A stretch of 64,000 nt of DNA, from assembly GCA_904420445.1 (NCBI GenBank), contig CAJFVJ010000001.1, positions 705,266 through 769,265 of the forward strand. The letters are read 5' to 3'. The DNA is from Candidatus Adamsella avium. GTDB lineage: Bacteria; Cyanobacteriota; Vampirovibrionia; Gastranaerophilales; CAJFVJ01. The translations under genes were made by a program, and so were the position numbers. The notes under the pieces were generated by a model. It searched no databases. It was given only the letters and a program-made list of their open reading frames with translations, and was not told where the DNA came from. Shown one piece after another: positions 52,150-59,637 of this stretch (within the stretch, counting starts at the first letter, position 1; each line of letters begins with the position of its first letter).

Positions 52150-52417
52150 AGATTGGAAAGTTTTGAATGAGCTATGGGACGTTATTGAGCCATTTATCAT
52201 CAATTTGGCAGAAAAGAATGTCCCAAAGTATGTCACAAAACTATATGAGAACCTTGCTAAGGTTGCTCAGCCTGCAATAGACAGCTTGTATAAGTTAAAG
52301 GAGAAAATTAAAACTTCTCCGAATGCATTGGACGATTATTGTTTTAATCAAGGAGTTAACACAATAGAATCCTTTGCCAAACATCTTCTAGAGGCTGTTG
52401 AGAAGTTGAGAGCTTAA
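52127..52417 (+). CDS. phage protein after the endolysin
   Basis: A 96-residue, mostly helical protein whose start overlaps the endolysin by 23 bases with GGAG upstream. No clear membrane helix, so a holin role is not supported; the hydrophobic residues are amphipathic. It lies in the lysis cassette and may assist lysis, but I do not recognise it. Confidence 0.6.
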   Translation: MSLFSWLKDWKVLNELWDVIEPFIINLAEKNVPKYVTKLYENLAKVAQPAIDSLYKLKEKIKTSPNALDDYCFNQGVNTIESFAKHLLEAVEKLRA

Positions 52418-52662
52418 TGCTTGGACTATCAGCAATAATTAAATCTTTTTTTGACTGTATTTCGCAATTTGCGAAATATGGTCAGGCAAAGATTGAAAAT
52501 CAAGAAACAACAACAATCATAGAAGATAAAGAAAACTTAGAAAAAGCCAGAAATATTGCAGAACAAATTATTGAAATAGCACAAAAATATAAATCCTCTA
52601 TGTCTAAGAGGGATCAAAGAAAGTTAAAATCATTAATTAAAAAATTTAATAAGGTAGATTAG
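52417..52662 (+). CDS. small phage protein of the lysis cassette
   Basis: An 81-residue protein whose ATG overlaps the previous stop by one base. The N-terminal 20 residues are hydrophobic and amphipathic, followed by a charged helical region with many Lys at the end. Its position could suit a spanin- or holin-like helper, but the sequence gives no proof. Confidence 0.55.
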   Translation: MLGLSAIIKSFFDCISQFAKYGQAKIENQETTTIIEDKENLEKARNIAEQIIEIAQKYKSSMSKRDQRKLKSLIKKFNKVD

Positions 52663-52664
52663 TT

Positions 52665-53285
52665 ATGTCTTGGAGAAATTTATTAAACGTACAAAATATT
52701 GAAAAAGGTTTCTTTTCCTCCTCTAATTCCTATGGCATACCTGATATAAACAAGGATGAGTTCGAAGTAAAAGAACTCATCCCATATCGGGTAGATTCAA
52801 ATAGAAATGGCACAGCCCACTTCTTTTTAGATGATTATAGGTTTGAAAGATGTTGGAAAAACGCTGATTCTCAAATTAAAGAATTAAAAAAATATGATGG
52901 AGTCTTATCTCCCGACTTTTCTATGTACACAAACTATCCTGAAGCATTCCAAATTTGGCAAGTTTACAGGAATCGTTGGTGTGCTCGTTACTGGCAAATG
53001 CTTGGAATTAAGGTTATTCCATCAATTAGTTGGTCAGATGAATCCAGTTATAAATATGCATTTTTAGGTGTTCCAAAGGGTTCAATCGTTGCAGTGGGTA
53101 CTGTTGGAGTACTTAATTCAGAAGATGCTAAAAGACTGTTCTTGCAAGGTTTTAAAGAAATGATAAAACAACTTGAACCAAAGCAGATTTTGATTTATGG
53201 AAACAAACTGACCGAACTTGAAGGTTATAAAAACCTCAAGTGGTTTGAACCATACATGAATAAATTTGAAAAGAAAGGTAGGTAA
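52665..53285 (+). CDS. DUF4417 protein
   Basis: A 206-residue protein that matches the DUF4417 family found on phages and plasmids: F-F-L-D-D-Y-R-F-E-R, then Y-D-G-V-L-S-P-D-F-S-M-Y-T-N-Y-P, then R-N-R-W-C-A-R-Y-W, then G-T-V-G-V-L. The function of the family is unknown to me. It starts three bases after the previous gene and is followed by two Gly-rich MGGRGSGG proteins, a linkage worth noting. Confidence 0.82.
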   Translation: MSWRNLLNVQNIEKGFFSSSNSYGIPDINKDEFEVKELIPYRVDSNRNGTAHFFLDDYRFERCWKNADSQIKELKKYDGVLSPDFSMYTNYPEAFQIWQVYRNRWCARYWQMLGIKVIPSISWSDESSYKYAFLGVPKGSIVAVGTVGVLNSEDAKRLFLQGFKEMIKQLEPKQILIYGNKLTELEGYKNLKWFEPYMNKFEKKGR

Positions 53286-53287
53286 AA

Positions 53288-53938
53288 ATGGGAGGACGTG
53301 GTTCAGGAGGCGGAAAAGGTGGCGGAGGTGCTGCTTCAAAAGCCCCTAAAAACATCGGAGAAGGTATTACGGATAAAAACGAACTTATAAGGTTGTATAA
53401 CAGTATTTCAGGAAATACGGCTTATACAGCCGAAGAAAGAGTACGAGCAATGGAATCTATAAAAAAACGAATAGATGAACTTGATGCTAAAAAAGCCGCA
53501 GATTTAAAACAAAAACGTCTTGATGCTCTTGCTAAAGCTCGTGCTAAACGTGCAGAAAACCTCAAAAATGATGTAAAACCCGAAAAGAAACCAAGAACAC
53601 CAAAAGCCAAAATGTCTATGGATAGCACAGTTTCTAATTTGAAAGATGAATTAATAAGTAAAGTTTCAACTGATGGATACATTAGACGTAGCGACTTTAG
53701 GGTTGAAGATTACGGAGACTTTATAAACGTATCAGTTCGCAGCCTCGGGAAATGGAAAAATCCTTCTGATGCAAGAGGAGAGGAAGATTATGATTGGCAA
53801 GTCCTGCACCAATCAAGTCGTGCTCAAATTGACAAAGTAGTTAATCGAATAGCCAAAAAATCAGGAAGGAAACTTTCTTGGTCGCAAGAAGAGAAAAACT
53901 GGATTGGCGTAGATATTCCGAAAATGAAAGGAGATTAA
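53288..53938 (+). CDS. MGGRGSGG-tagged phage protein 1
   Basis: A 216-residue protein. The first 20 residues are a Gly-rich tag beginning M-G-G-R-G-S-G-G, followed by a Lys/Ala-rich helical stretch (40-110) and a compact C-terminal domain (about 112-216) with V-S-V-R-S-L-G-K-W. The same tag starts the next gene. Such tags are known on phage and plasmid proteins but their purpose is unclear to me; they may be a secretion, packaging or protein-interaction signal. Confidence 0.65.
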   Translation: MGGRGSGGGKGGGGAASKAPKNIGEGITDKNELIRLYNSISGNTAYTAEERVRAMESIKKRIDELDAKKAADLKQKRLDALAKARAKRAENLKNDVKPEKKPRTPKAKMSMDSTVSNLKDELISKVSTDGYIRRSDFRVEDYGDFINVSVRSLGKWKNPSDARGEEDYDWQVLHQSSRAQIDKVVNRIAKKSGRKLSWSQEEKNWIGVDIPKMKGD

Positions 53939-53941
53939 TAT

Positions 53942-54496
53942 ATGGGAGGACGTGGCTCAGGCGGTAGCAGAGGCGGAGGCGGAGCAAGTAAATCAATTAA
54001 TGCTAAAACTGAGAACGAATTAAATTACTTGTTAAATAAATCATATAAATACGATGATGATGCCTACGAATTCTCAAGAAGAGCTGCCTCTGAACAAGCT
54101 ATTGCGAGAAAGTATAAACAAGCCGGTAAAAAAGAATTGGCGGAAAAATATACACAATACGCAAAAGAGGCACTGGCAAAAGCCGATGAAGCAAAAGCAC
54201 AGTCTAAAAAATTTAAAACAGAAGCTTCAAAATTAGCAAGTAAAAAAGTACAAGATATTCCAAGGACATACCAATACAAGGGTGAAAATGGTGTAAGAAC
54301 CGTATATAAGAGCCCTCAAAATGCACGAAAAGCCTACGATCAAGCAAGAGAAAATTTGGTTAGTACAGCATATAGAGACCACCCAAGTATAGTGAAATCT
54401 CCAAAAGGGGGATATAGTGTTGTTCCACATGGAATAGCAAAATTGAATAACTTAAAAGAAATCAGCCCATATAGCATTGATATGAGCGATTCTTAA
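53942..54496 (+). CDS. MGGRGSGG-tagged phage protein 2
   Basis: A 184-residue protein with the same N-terminal M-G-G-R-G-S-G-G tag as its neighbour but an unrelated body: Ala/Lys-rich helices (25-100) and a C-terminal domain with T-V-Y-K-S-P-Q-N-A. The two starts are also similar at the DNA level (ATGGGAGGACGTGG in both), so the tag was copied or shuffled. Function unknown. Confidence 0.65.
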   Translation: MGGRGSGGSRGGGGASKSINAKTENELNYLLNKSYKYDDDAYEFSRRAASEQAIARKYKQAGKKELAEKYTQYAKEALAKADEAKAQSKKFKTEASKLASKKVQDIPRTYQYKGENGVRTVYKSPQNARKAYDQARENLVSTAYRDHPSIVKSPKGGYSVVPHGIAKLNNLKEISPYSIDMSDS

Positions 54497-54514
54497 TTGT
54501 GTCAGAATGATACG

Positions 54515-54540
54515 GAATTGGAAGAAACGACTTCCAATTC
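54515..54540 (+). terminator. strong hairpin between accessory genes
   Basis: A perfect 10-base stem, GAATTGGAAG with CTTCCAATTC, encloses a six-base loop; the stem can be extended by TACG/CGTA outside. It is followed by TTCGTATTC, not a long T run, so it may be a weak terminator or an RNA processing and stability hairpin rather than a classical terminator. It separates the MGGRGSGG genes from the DUF4268 gene. Confidence 0.45.
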
Positions 54541-54587
54541 TTCGTATTCAGAGTGATTAATGTGGTTGTAAAATAAAGGAGGTCAAT

Positions 54588-55388
54588 ATGACAGAAGCAA
54601 TCACAGCACAAGAAGTTTTAAAAAGCAGACAAAACTTCAGCAATTACATTGAAAAATACAAAGATGATGTAATTACTGAATTACTTAAGGATTATCCAAA
54701 TCGAGGCTTACACATTATTTGCCCTCAATTAACACAAAATGCAGATGGTTTAATAGAGGCAGTTGGCGAATTAAGAGGAAATCAAAAAGCCTATATATTT
54801 TGGTTTATCGCAAACGAGAAAGAAGATTTAATTAATATCGCTAAAACATTAAATCATTGTTTTAATCAGAATTATTGTGGACTTTTTGTAATTAAAACTA
54901 TTTTGAACGGGGATAAAATAGAATTTAAACCTATTTTAAAACCCGAAATCCCAACAAAACAAGTTAGAAATAATAATACACCTGCAAAACAAATACAAAA
55001 AGAATACTGGGATAGATACTTTGAAGTCTGTGACGAATTACAAAGCGAAATGCAAATCAATCCTGCTCCACAGCATTATCAATATATTTCAATCGGTAAA
55101 AAAGGTGTGCAGATAATGCAAACCGTAAATACTAAAGATAAATATGTTGCAACTGAACTATTTATTAACAACGACAAAGACATATTCAATAATCTGCTTA
55201 AATCAAAAGATGAAATTGAAACAAAATTAGGATTCTTAGATTGGCAGAATTTAGAAGGTAAAAAATCTTCAAGAATTAGACAGGTTCTGCATTATGACAT
55301 AACCGATACAAGCAATCTCGATGAAACTATCAAATCTCACATAAAAATGGCAGAAGATTTTAGAGATACTTTCAGAAAGTTTTTATAA
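54588..55388 (+). CDS. DUF4268 protein, nuclease-like
   Basis: A 266-residue protein with a C-terminal DUF4268 domain: Y-W-D-R-Y-F-E-V-C near 140, P-A-P-Q-H-Y-Q-Y-I-S-I-G-K-K-G-V-Q-I, then K-D-E-I-E-T-K-L-G-F and W-Q-N-L-E-G-K-K-S-S-R-I. The N-terminal 110 residues look like a small alpha/beta domain. DUF4268 proteins often sit near restriction or defence genes and have been suspected to be nucleases. As a late phage accessory gene it could act in defence or against host DNA; this is inference. Confidence 0.72.
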   Translation: MTEAITAQEVLKSRQNFSNYIEKYKDDVITELLKDYPNRGLHIICPQLTQNADGLIEAVGELRGNQKAYIFWFIANEKEDLINIAKTLNHCFNQNYCGLFVIKTILNGDKIEFKPILKPEIPTKQVRNNNTPAKQIQKEYWDRYFEVCDELQSEMQINPAPQHYQYISIGKKGVQIMQTVNTKDKYVATELFINNDKDIFNNLLKSKDEIETKLGFLDWQNLEGKKSSRIRQVLHYDITDTSNLDETIKSHIKMAEDFRDTFRKFL

Positions 55389-55398
55389 GGGGGCTTAA

Positions 55399-55554
55399 AT
55401 GAAAAGAATAGTTGTTGAATTTAAAGAAACCTATATGGAACATAGCGTTATAAGAGAATGCGAAGTTTCAAGTTTGGACGAAGTAATAAGACTTTATGAA
55501 CTAAACAATAATGACATTGAATATTGGAAAGTTCTTGAAGAAACCGATTTATAG
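55399..55554 (+). CDS. small phage protein (51 residues)
   Basis: A short frame with a good ribosome site (AAGGGGG) ten bases after the previous stop. The protein is acidic, with K-R-I-V-V-E-F-K-E-T at the start and a strand-helix-strand look. Spacing and ribosome site support it as a real gene; no family recognised. Confidence 0.6.
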   Translation: MKRIVVEFKETYMEHSVIRECEVSSLDEVIRLYELNNNDIEYWKVLEETDL

Positions 55555-55568
55555 GTACAGGAGGTCTT

Positions 55569-55766
55569 ATGGCAAAGAAAAACCTTAAAGAATCAGCTCT
55601 TAGATATGAAATTCAAATAAACCTTGATAATGTCCTAGATGTTTTAGGCAAACTTAACTTTATAAATATATCAGAAGTTTGGTTTGAAAGTCTTGCCTAC
55701 GATTGGCTGGATAATAATCCCTCTGAAAAAGATATGAATAAGGTTTTAAAAGAGTTGGGATATTAA
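55569..55766 (+). CDS. small phage protein (65 residues)
   Basis: A 65-residue acidic protein, 14 bases after the previous small gene and preceded by AGGAGG. Helical, with D-N-V-L-D-V-L-G-K-L-N and a conserved-looking W-F-E-S-L-A-Y-D-W. No family recognised. Part of the accessory tail of the plus-strand operon. Confidence 0.6.
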   Translation: MAKKNLKESALRYEIQINLDNVLDVLGKLNFINISEVWFESLAYDWLDNNPSEKDMNKVLKELGY

Positions 55767-55876
55767 ATCTCAATTCTTTTTTAATATGTCTGAATGATAC
55801 AGAATAGTCTCAATAACTTGAAATAGTCTAAACACTATTCGATTAATGACAATGCACAATACGAAAGGACAATAAA

Positions 55877-56026
55877 ATGAAAGTAAAAGAATTAATTGAA
55901 ATTTTAAAAAATGTAGATGAAAATTTTGAAGTAAAAATCACTGATATGGAAGGCAATGTTGATGAAGATATACAAGTTGTTGACCACGATTTTGAAACAG
56001 TTTATTTAGTAGCAGAGTATTTATAA
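55877..56026 (+). CDS. small phage protein (49 residues)
   Basis: A short acidic frame with GAAAGGA upstream. The sequence starts K-V-K-E-L-I-E-I-L and contains alternating strand residues. Such K-V-K-E-L-I-E-x-L-x-x-x-D proteins are common as tiny phage ORFs. In the 110-base gap before it there is an inverted repeat GAATAGT/ACTATTC (about 55812-55851). Function unknown. Confidence 0.55.
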   Translation: MKVKELIEILKNVDENFEVKITDMEGNVDEDIQVVDHDFETVYLVAEYL

Positions 56027-56039
56027 GAAAGAATAAATT

Positions 56040-56234
56040 ATGGAATTAAAAAGCAAAAATGATATGTTGTTCGGAACTAAAATTTACAATAATAAAACTA
56101 ATGAAATAGGACTACTTATTTATACTTGGACAAATTCATTTGCCGATGGAGATATTGAGTATGCAACCTGTGTTGATAAAAACGGGAAAAGATATAATAT
56201 CGAAATGGATTTAATTATCCCAGTTGAAGAATAG
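56040..56234 (+). CDS. small phage protein (64 residues)
   Basis: A 64-residue protein 14 bases after the previous gene. It is beta-rich with G-L-L-I-Y-T-W and Y-A-T-C-V-D-K-N-G-K-R, as in small SH3-like barrel proteins. It is the last gene of the plus-strand phage operon. Function unknown. Confidence 0.55.
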   Translation: MELKSKNDMLFGTKIYNNKTNEIGLLIYTWTNSFADGDIEYATCVDKNGKRYNIEMDLIIPVEE

Positions 56235-56423
56235 CAATAAAGCGAAACATATTTTTAAATATTTAAAAGATAATTTTGTGTATTTTAAACTTTAAATAAA
56301 GATAACTATTCAATATTTATTGCATCAAACATTATATAATAGTTAAAAATTATAACTAACTTGAGTAATATAGATTCTTACAACCCGTATTTGCAAATAA
56401 CAAAAATATCTCATTCTTTTTTA
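56235..56423. other. convergent gap between late operon and HEPN gene
   Basis: This 189-base gap separates converging transcription units. It is very A+T rich, with an inverted repeat TAACTATT (56303-56310) and AATAGTTA (56338-56345). No G+C-rich terminator hairpin is visible for either direction. Confidence 0.35.
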
Positions 56424-57887
56424 TTATGAGTCAATGTTATAAGTAGTAAGTTTTTCTTTTATTATCAAAATAATTTTGTTTCCCCATTCAGTTTTTAATA
56501 AATAGTTGTCTTTTTTTAAATACTCAAGAGAGCAATACTCTTCTTTTTTAATATTTGACCTTTCTATAGTTCGAATTAGCTCTTCTAATATAGTATCTCG
56601 TTCAGCAGTGTTCATATTATTAATTATTGATAATACAGACTCAATACAGCGTTCTTTATACCGAATTTCATTATTTTCATTAACAAAAACTTCAAATATT
56701 ATACCTTTAAGAAAATCAACTGGTAACGAATAAATATCTTGTGATTCAAGAAAGGCACGAGCTTCATTTTCACCGCCATTAGCTGTTTGTAATACATTTC
56801 GACCCAATTCAATTTGTTTGTCTATTGGTAAATCTTTAAGAGAACTCTTTTTATTTATTATTATTAAAATGGCTGGTGATTGAACATACCAATTATAACT
56901 TTTTAAATCAGAAATAATTCTATCGTAAAGAAAATTTAAATCAGCATCTGAATTAGCAAATACTTCAAGTGACAAATTATTCAATTCTTGTTGAATAATA
57001 TTATATTGATCAGTGGTTAATACTTTGGTTTTAATTAGATTAATTATTCCGTTTAAAACCGGCAGGTAACGATTTATAAGATTTTTTGCTTTTGTTAGCA
57101 GTGTATTCTGTGCATCAAATCCAATTTTTGAGAAAAGGACAGGTTCTAAAAGTATAAAACTATCTACTATTTTCAACTTCATTGTAATTTGATGCCAATC
57201 GGCATTAGGCAGTTCAGCTATATCAGTTTTTTTTAACAATACAGACAAAAGATTTATGCCTAGGTTAACTTCTTCTGTTTTTGTACTTTTTGTCAAATAT
57301 TGATCTAACTTTTCAAAATAGCCTTGTATAAACAACATTAAATTATCTGTTTCAATCCTTTTGAGTAAGAACTCTGTATGCCTTTCTATCGAAGCAGGAA
57401 AATTTGCGACGTATAACATATTATTGGTAAGTTTAGAAATCTCCTGTTTTATATTGTTTTTTGTAAAATACAGTGTTTTTGCCAGTATTATATCTATTAC
57501 ATCAACAAAGGCACTATCAACATTTTCTAATTTAGGACTTTGGTTATATGGATGTGCGTATATGCACCTATTTTCATAAATTTGTTTTAATTTATTTTCT
57601 TCAATTGCATCAATAAATCCATATTCTTTTGCTTTTGTTAAAATAATCTTATCAGTGGCTTGTTTTCCTTCACTTATATTAGTAATTTCATCATGAAATT
57701 TTTTTGCAACCGAGTCCGTTAGACTTAATTTTTTAAATCTTTCAAGAATAGATTCTATGCAAGCAAGCCAAATTAATATATATGCTGCTCTATATTGCCC
57801 ACAGTGAATAATTTTAACTGCTTCTTTTATTAAAACTTTATCAATGTCTTCTGGGATTTTTTTTATATATTCGTCATAATTAGTCAT
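56424..57887 (-). CDS. HEPN-like protein, candidate phage-borne defence effector
   Basis: A 487-residue helical protein. The N-terminal 150 residues resemble a HEPN domain: a helix with Y-R-A-A-Y-I-L-I-W-L-A-C-I-E (about 32-45) and the catalytic-type motif R107-C-I-Y-A-H112 (RX4H) in the sequence Y-E-N-R-C-I-Y-A-H-P. HEPN RNases cut RNA in abortive-infection and toxin-antitoxin systems. The C-terminal 330 residues are all-helical and unrecognised, perhaps the sensor part. It is translated after an 82-residue protein (overlap eight bases), with its own promoter and behind an intrinsic terminator, so it is a separate unit within the prophage. Confidence 0.68.
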   Translation of the reverse strand: MTNYDEYIKKIPEDIDKVLIKEAVKIIHCGQYRAAYILIWLACIESILERFKKLSLTDSVAKKFHDEITNISEGKQATDKIILTKAKEYGFIDAIEENKLKQIYENRCIYAHPYNQSPKLENVDSAFVDVIDIILAKTLYFTKNNIKQEISKLTNNMLYVANFPASIERHTEFLLKRIETDNLMLFIQGYFEKLDQYLTKSTKTEEVNLGINLLSVLLKKTDIAELPNADWHQITMKLKIVDSFILLEPVLFSKIGFDAQNTLLTKAKNLINRYLPVLNGIINLIKTKVLTTDQYNIIQQELNNLSLEVFANSDADLNFLYDRIISDLKSYNWYVQSPAILIIINKKSSLKDLPIDKQIELGRNVLQTANGGENEARAFLESQDIYSLPVDFLKGIIFEVFVNENNEIRYKERCIESVLSIINNMNTAERDTILEELIRTIERSNIKKEEYCSLEYLKKDNYLLKTEWGNKIILIIKEKLTTYNIDS

Positions 57888-58128
57888 TTATTATTGAATC
57901 CTCTAATGCAAACTTTTGGTAAAGCAGCATCCGCAGTCGTTCATAGGCTCTAAAACGTTGAACCATATCTTCAGTAATGGTTGAGTCATAATCGCAGTCT
58001 GGTATTGTATAGGTATAAGATTTGCTTTTTCTTTTTATATCTTGAAATAACTTGATATGGTCGTCATAATAACGAACATTTAAATCTGCTATTTCAATCT
58101 CTTGCTTAATCTGTTTTAAAGCGTTCAC
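57880..58128 (-). CDS. 82-residue partner of the HEPN-like protein
   Basis: A small helical, charged protein starting at GTG (58128), directly upstream of and overlapping the HEPN-like gene by eight bases. It contains heptad-like helices at both ends (residues 1-30 and 58-80). The tight coupling suggests a functional pair, for example regulator or antitoxin with effector, but no family is recognised. Confidence 0.6.
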   Translation of the reverse strand: MNALKQIKQEIEIADLNVRYYDDHIKLFQDIKRKSKSYTYTIPDCDYDSTITEDMVQRFRAYERLRMLLYQKFALEDSIIND

Positions 58129-58149
58129 ATTTATAGCCCCAATGTTTTC

Positions 58150-58177
58150 ATAATATATAAAAAAAACAAAAGTTCAA
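58150..58177 (-). promoter_or_regulatory. predicted promoter of the HEPN unit
   Basis: On the minus strand TTGAAC (58172-58177) and TATTAT (58150-58155) are separated by 16 bases, close to a sigma-70 promoter. It lies between the Mor terminator and the GTG of the 82-residue gene, 21 bases upstream of it. This would allow expression in the lysogen independent of phage early and late control. Confidence 0.5.
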
Positions 58178-58229
58178 TATTGTTATTTTGTTTAACATTT
58201 TATTAGCTATATCAGTTTGAATAAATTAT

Positions 58230-58266
58230 AAAAAACTTCAATGTGTAATAAATATAAACATTGAAG
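58230..58266 (-). terminator. intrinsic terminator after the Mor-like gene
   Basis: On the minus strand CTTCAATGT and ACATTGAAG (58236-58244 and 58258-58266) form a perfect nine-base stem with a 13-base loop, followed directly by six T. It is 20 bases after the Mor-like stop and should end the early transcript there. Confidence 0.75.
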
Positions 58267-58286
58267 TATAGAAGTGATGTATTATA

Positions 58287-58640
58287 TTAGCTTTTGCTTT
58301 TAGGATGTGACTTATTTGGGAGGTGGTTTTGAATTATTTTATAAATATATCTTTGGGAAAACTCACATTCTAATGCTAATCGATTAATCGTATATTTCCT
58401 GCCATCATACTGACTTATTATGTACCTCTTTTTAACCTCTGTAAAAGCATTTTTTGGAATCGTAACAGTTAATCCTGGAGTTAGAAAAATTAAAGCCAAA
58501 GCTGAACGTATGCCAGCTGATTCAGCAATTGTCTTTAAATCATCATTTGGCATATCTTCAGATTTTATATAATCCATCCAAGGCTTATATTCCATAATCT
58601 CCTCATTCTTATTACGTTTGGTCTCATCAGTTAGAGCCAT
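58287..58640 (-). CDS. Mor-like transcription activator
   Basis: A 117-residue protein of the Mor/C family: the dimerisation region I-A-E-S-A-G-I-R-S-A-L-A-L and the C-terminal helix-turn-helix Y-T-I-N-R-L-A-L-E-C-E-F-S-Q-R-Y-I-Y-K-I. In Mu these proteins turn on middle and late genes. Here it probably acts on the two mirror-image promoters at 39321-39463. A second ATG at 58595, preceded by GAGGAG, may be the true start; the first ATG (58640) has a hairpin instead of a ribosome site. Confidence 0.8.
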   Translation of the reverse strand: MALTDETKRNKNEEIMEYKPWMDYIKSEDMPNDDLKTIAESAGIRSALALIFLTPGLTVTIPKNAFTEVKKRYIISQYDGRKYTINRLALECEFSQRYIYKIIQNHLPNKSHPKSKS

Positions 58641-58647
58641 ACTCTAA

Positions 58648-58677
58648 GACGGTCAGCTTGCACCGTTAGCCGACCGT
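58648..58677 (-). promoter_or_regulatory. GC-rich hairpin before the Mor-like gene
   Basis: A stem of eight pairs with one mismatch (ACGGTC-A-GC, 58649-58657, against GC-C-GACCGT, 58669-58677) and an 11-base loop sits in the 49-base gap upstream of the Mor-like gene, between two A+T-rich genes. It could pause transcription or control translation of the activator. Confidence 0.4.
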
Positions 58678-58689
58678 TTCGACCTGTAA

Positions 58690-59007
58690 TTACATAGCAA
58701 CAATCATTGGATTACTTTGCATAGACTGAATTTCTTTATTTAATTTTTCAAGAACACTAATTTTACCCTCAATCACTTTAACGTTGCTTTCTCTTTCAGC
58801 AACTATACTCCAATGGATACTTTGGTCATGTTTAGCGTCATAACTTTTAATCTTTGCATCGTCTAATTCATATCTAAACATTAGAATTTTTTGTCTAATC
58901 GATTCTAAAATTTGAGATTCTATGCCACATGAGTTTTGCATAGTGTTATTTTTTTGTTGTGTCTCAGTGTTTAATTGCATTTCATTGTTTGCTTCCATTG
59001 TTAACAT
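58690..59007 (-). CDS. early phage protein, coiled coil
   Basis: A 105-residue protein rich in Gln and Asn at its N-terminus and with a helical, heptad-like second half (about 30-95). AAGGAG precedes the ATG. Its place between the GemA-like and Mor-like genes matches small unnamed early genes of Mu-like phages. Function unknown. Confidence 0.65.
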   Translation of the reverse strand: MLTMEANNEMQLNTETQQKNNTMQNSCGIESQILESIRQKILMFRYELDDAKIKSYDAKHDQSIHWSIVAERESNVKVIEGKISVLEKLNKEIQSMQSNPMIVAM

Positions 59008-59033
59008 AATTTTCTCCTTTACTTTTTCTTCTA

Positions 59034-59483
59034 CTAATTAAGTGTGGCCGCACTTTTTTCTACATTCTTTTTCATTGCTATAATTCCATGAATTACTTTA
59101 TTTGCTTTTATTCGAGTCAAAAACATAACGTCATTGATTTTGAATCTTAATTTTAAAAATTTTCTTAAGGATTTTTTAGCAAATTTATCATTGTTATAAT
59201 AGCTAAGCTCTCTCCATAAACTTTCTATCATTCTAAGTTGTGCATCTGATGCCATATTGTCTGAACGATTTAAGCCTGCATATTTTTTTTGTTGTCTAGT
59301 CCACTTGTTTATTGCAATTGCTTTTTCTTCAAGAATTTCAATAAATTTGGATGCATTTGTAAAGTCTAATTTTTTAGATGTATTAACGTTAAATGTTAAA
59401 AGCATTTCACGATATAAATCGTCATCAATACTTAATATATTTTTTAATGTATGAATCTTTTTAATCTGAAAACTCGTAGCCAT
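59034..59483 (-). CDS. GemA/Mu gp16-like protein (DUF1018)
   Basis: A 149-residue protein of the GemA/DUF1018 family: Q-I-K-K-I-H-T-L-K at the start, D-D-L-Y-R-E-M-L near residue 21 and the A-S-D-A-Q-L-R-M-I-E-S-L-W region near 79-91. Mu GemA modulates host gene expression and DNA topology. Its start overlaps the small membrane protein gene by 23 bases. Confidence 0.82.
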   Translation of the reverse strand: MATSFQIKKIHTLKNILSIDDDLYREMLLTFNVNTSKKLDFTNASKFIEILEEKAIAINKWTRQQKKYAGLNRSDNMASDAQLRMIESLWRELSYYNNDKFAKKSLRKFLKLRFKINDVMFLTRIKANKVIHGIIAMKKNVEKSAATLN

Positions 59484-59625
59484 ATTTAATACTCATATCT
59501 TCAAGTTGAAGTTCTCGTCCATGTTTTATGCCTATTTGCACTCCCAAAATAAAAATGGCAAGAGCTATTAAAAAGATGTTTAACCATAATGAAGTGTCGG
59601 GTCGGAATTTCTTACCATCGTTCAT
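59461..59625 (-). CDS. 54-residue single-pass membrane protein
   Basis: A short frame between MuB and GemA. AAGAAGG precedes the ATG by five bases. A hydrophobic helix (about 13-32) is followed by a charged tail. It resembles small early membrane proteins of Mu-like phages; its role is unknown. Confidence 0.65.
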   Translation of the reverse strand: MNDGKKFRPDTSLWLNIFLIALAIFILGVQIGIKHGRELQLEDMSIKYGYEFSD

Positions 59626-59637
59626 TCTAATACCTTC

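Noticed and set aside
52127-52662. Holin assignment for the two genes after the endolysin
   Set aside because: Neither has a clear transmembrane helix; hydrophobic stretches are amphipathic.
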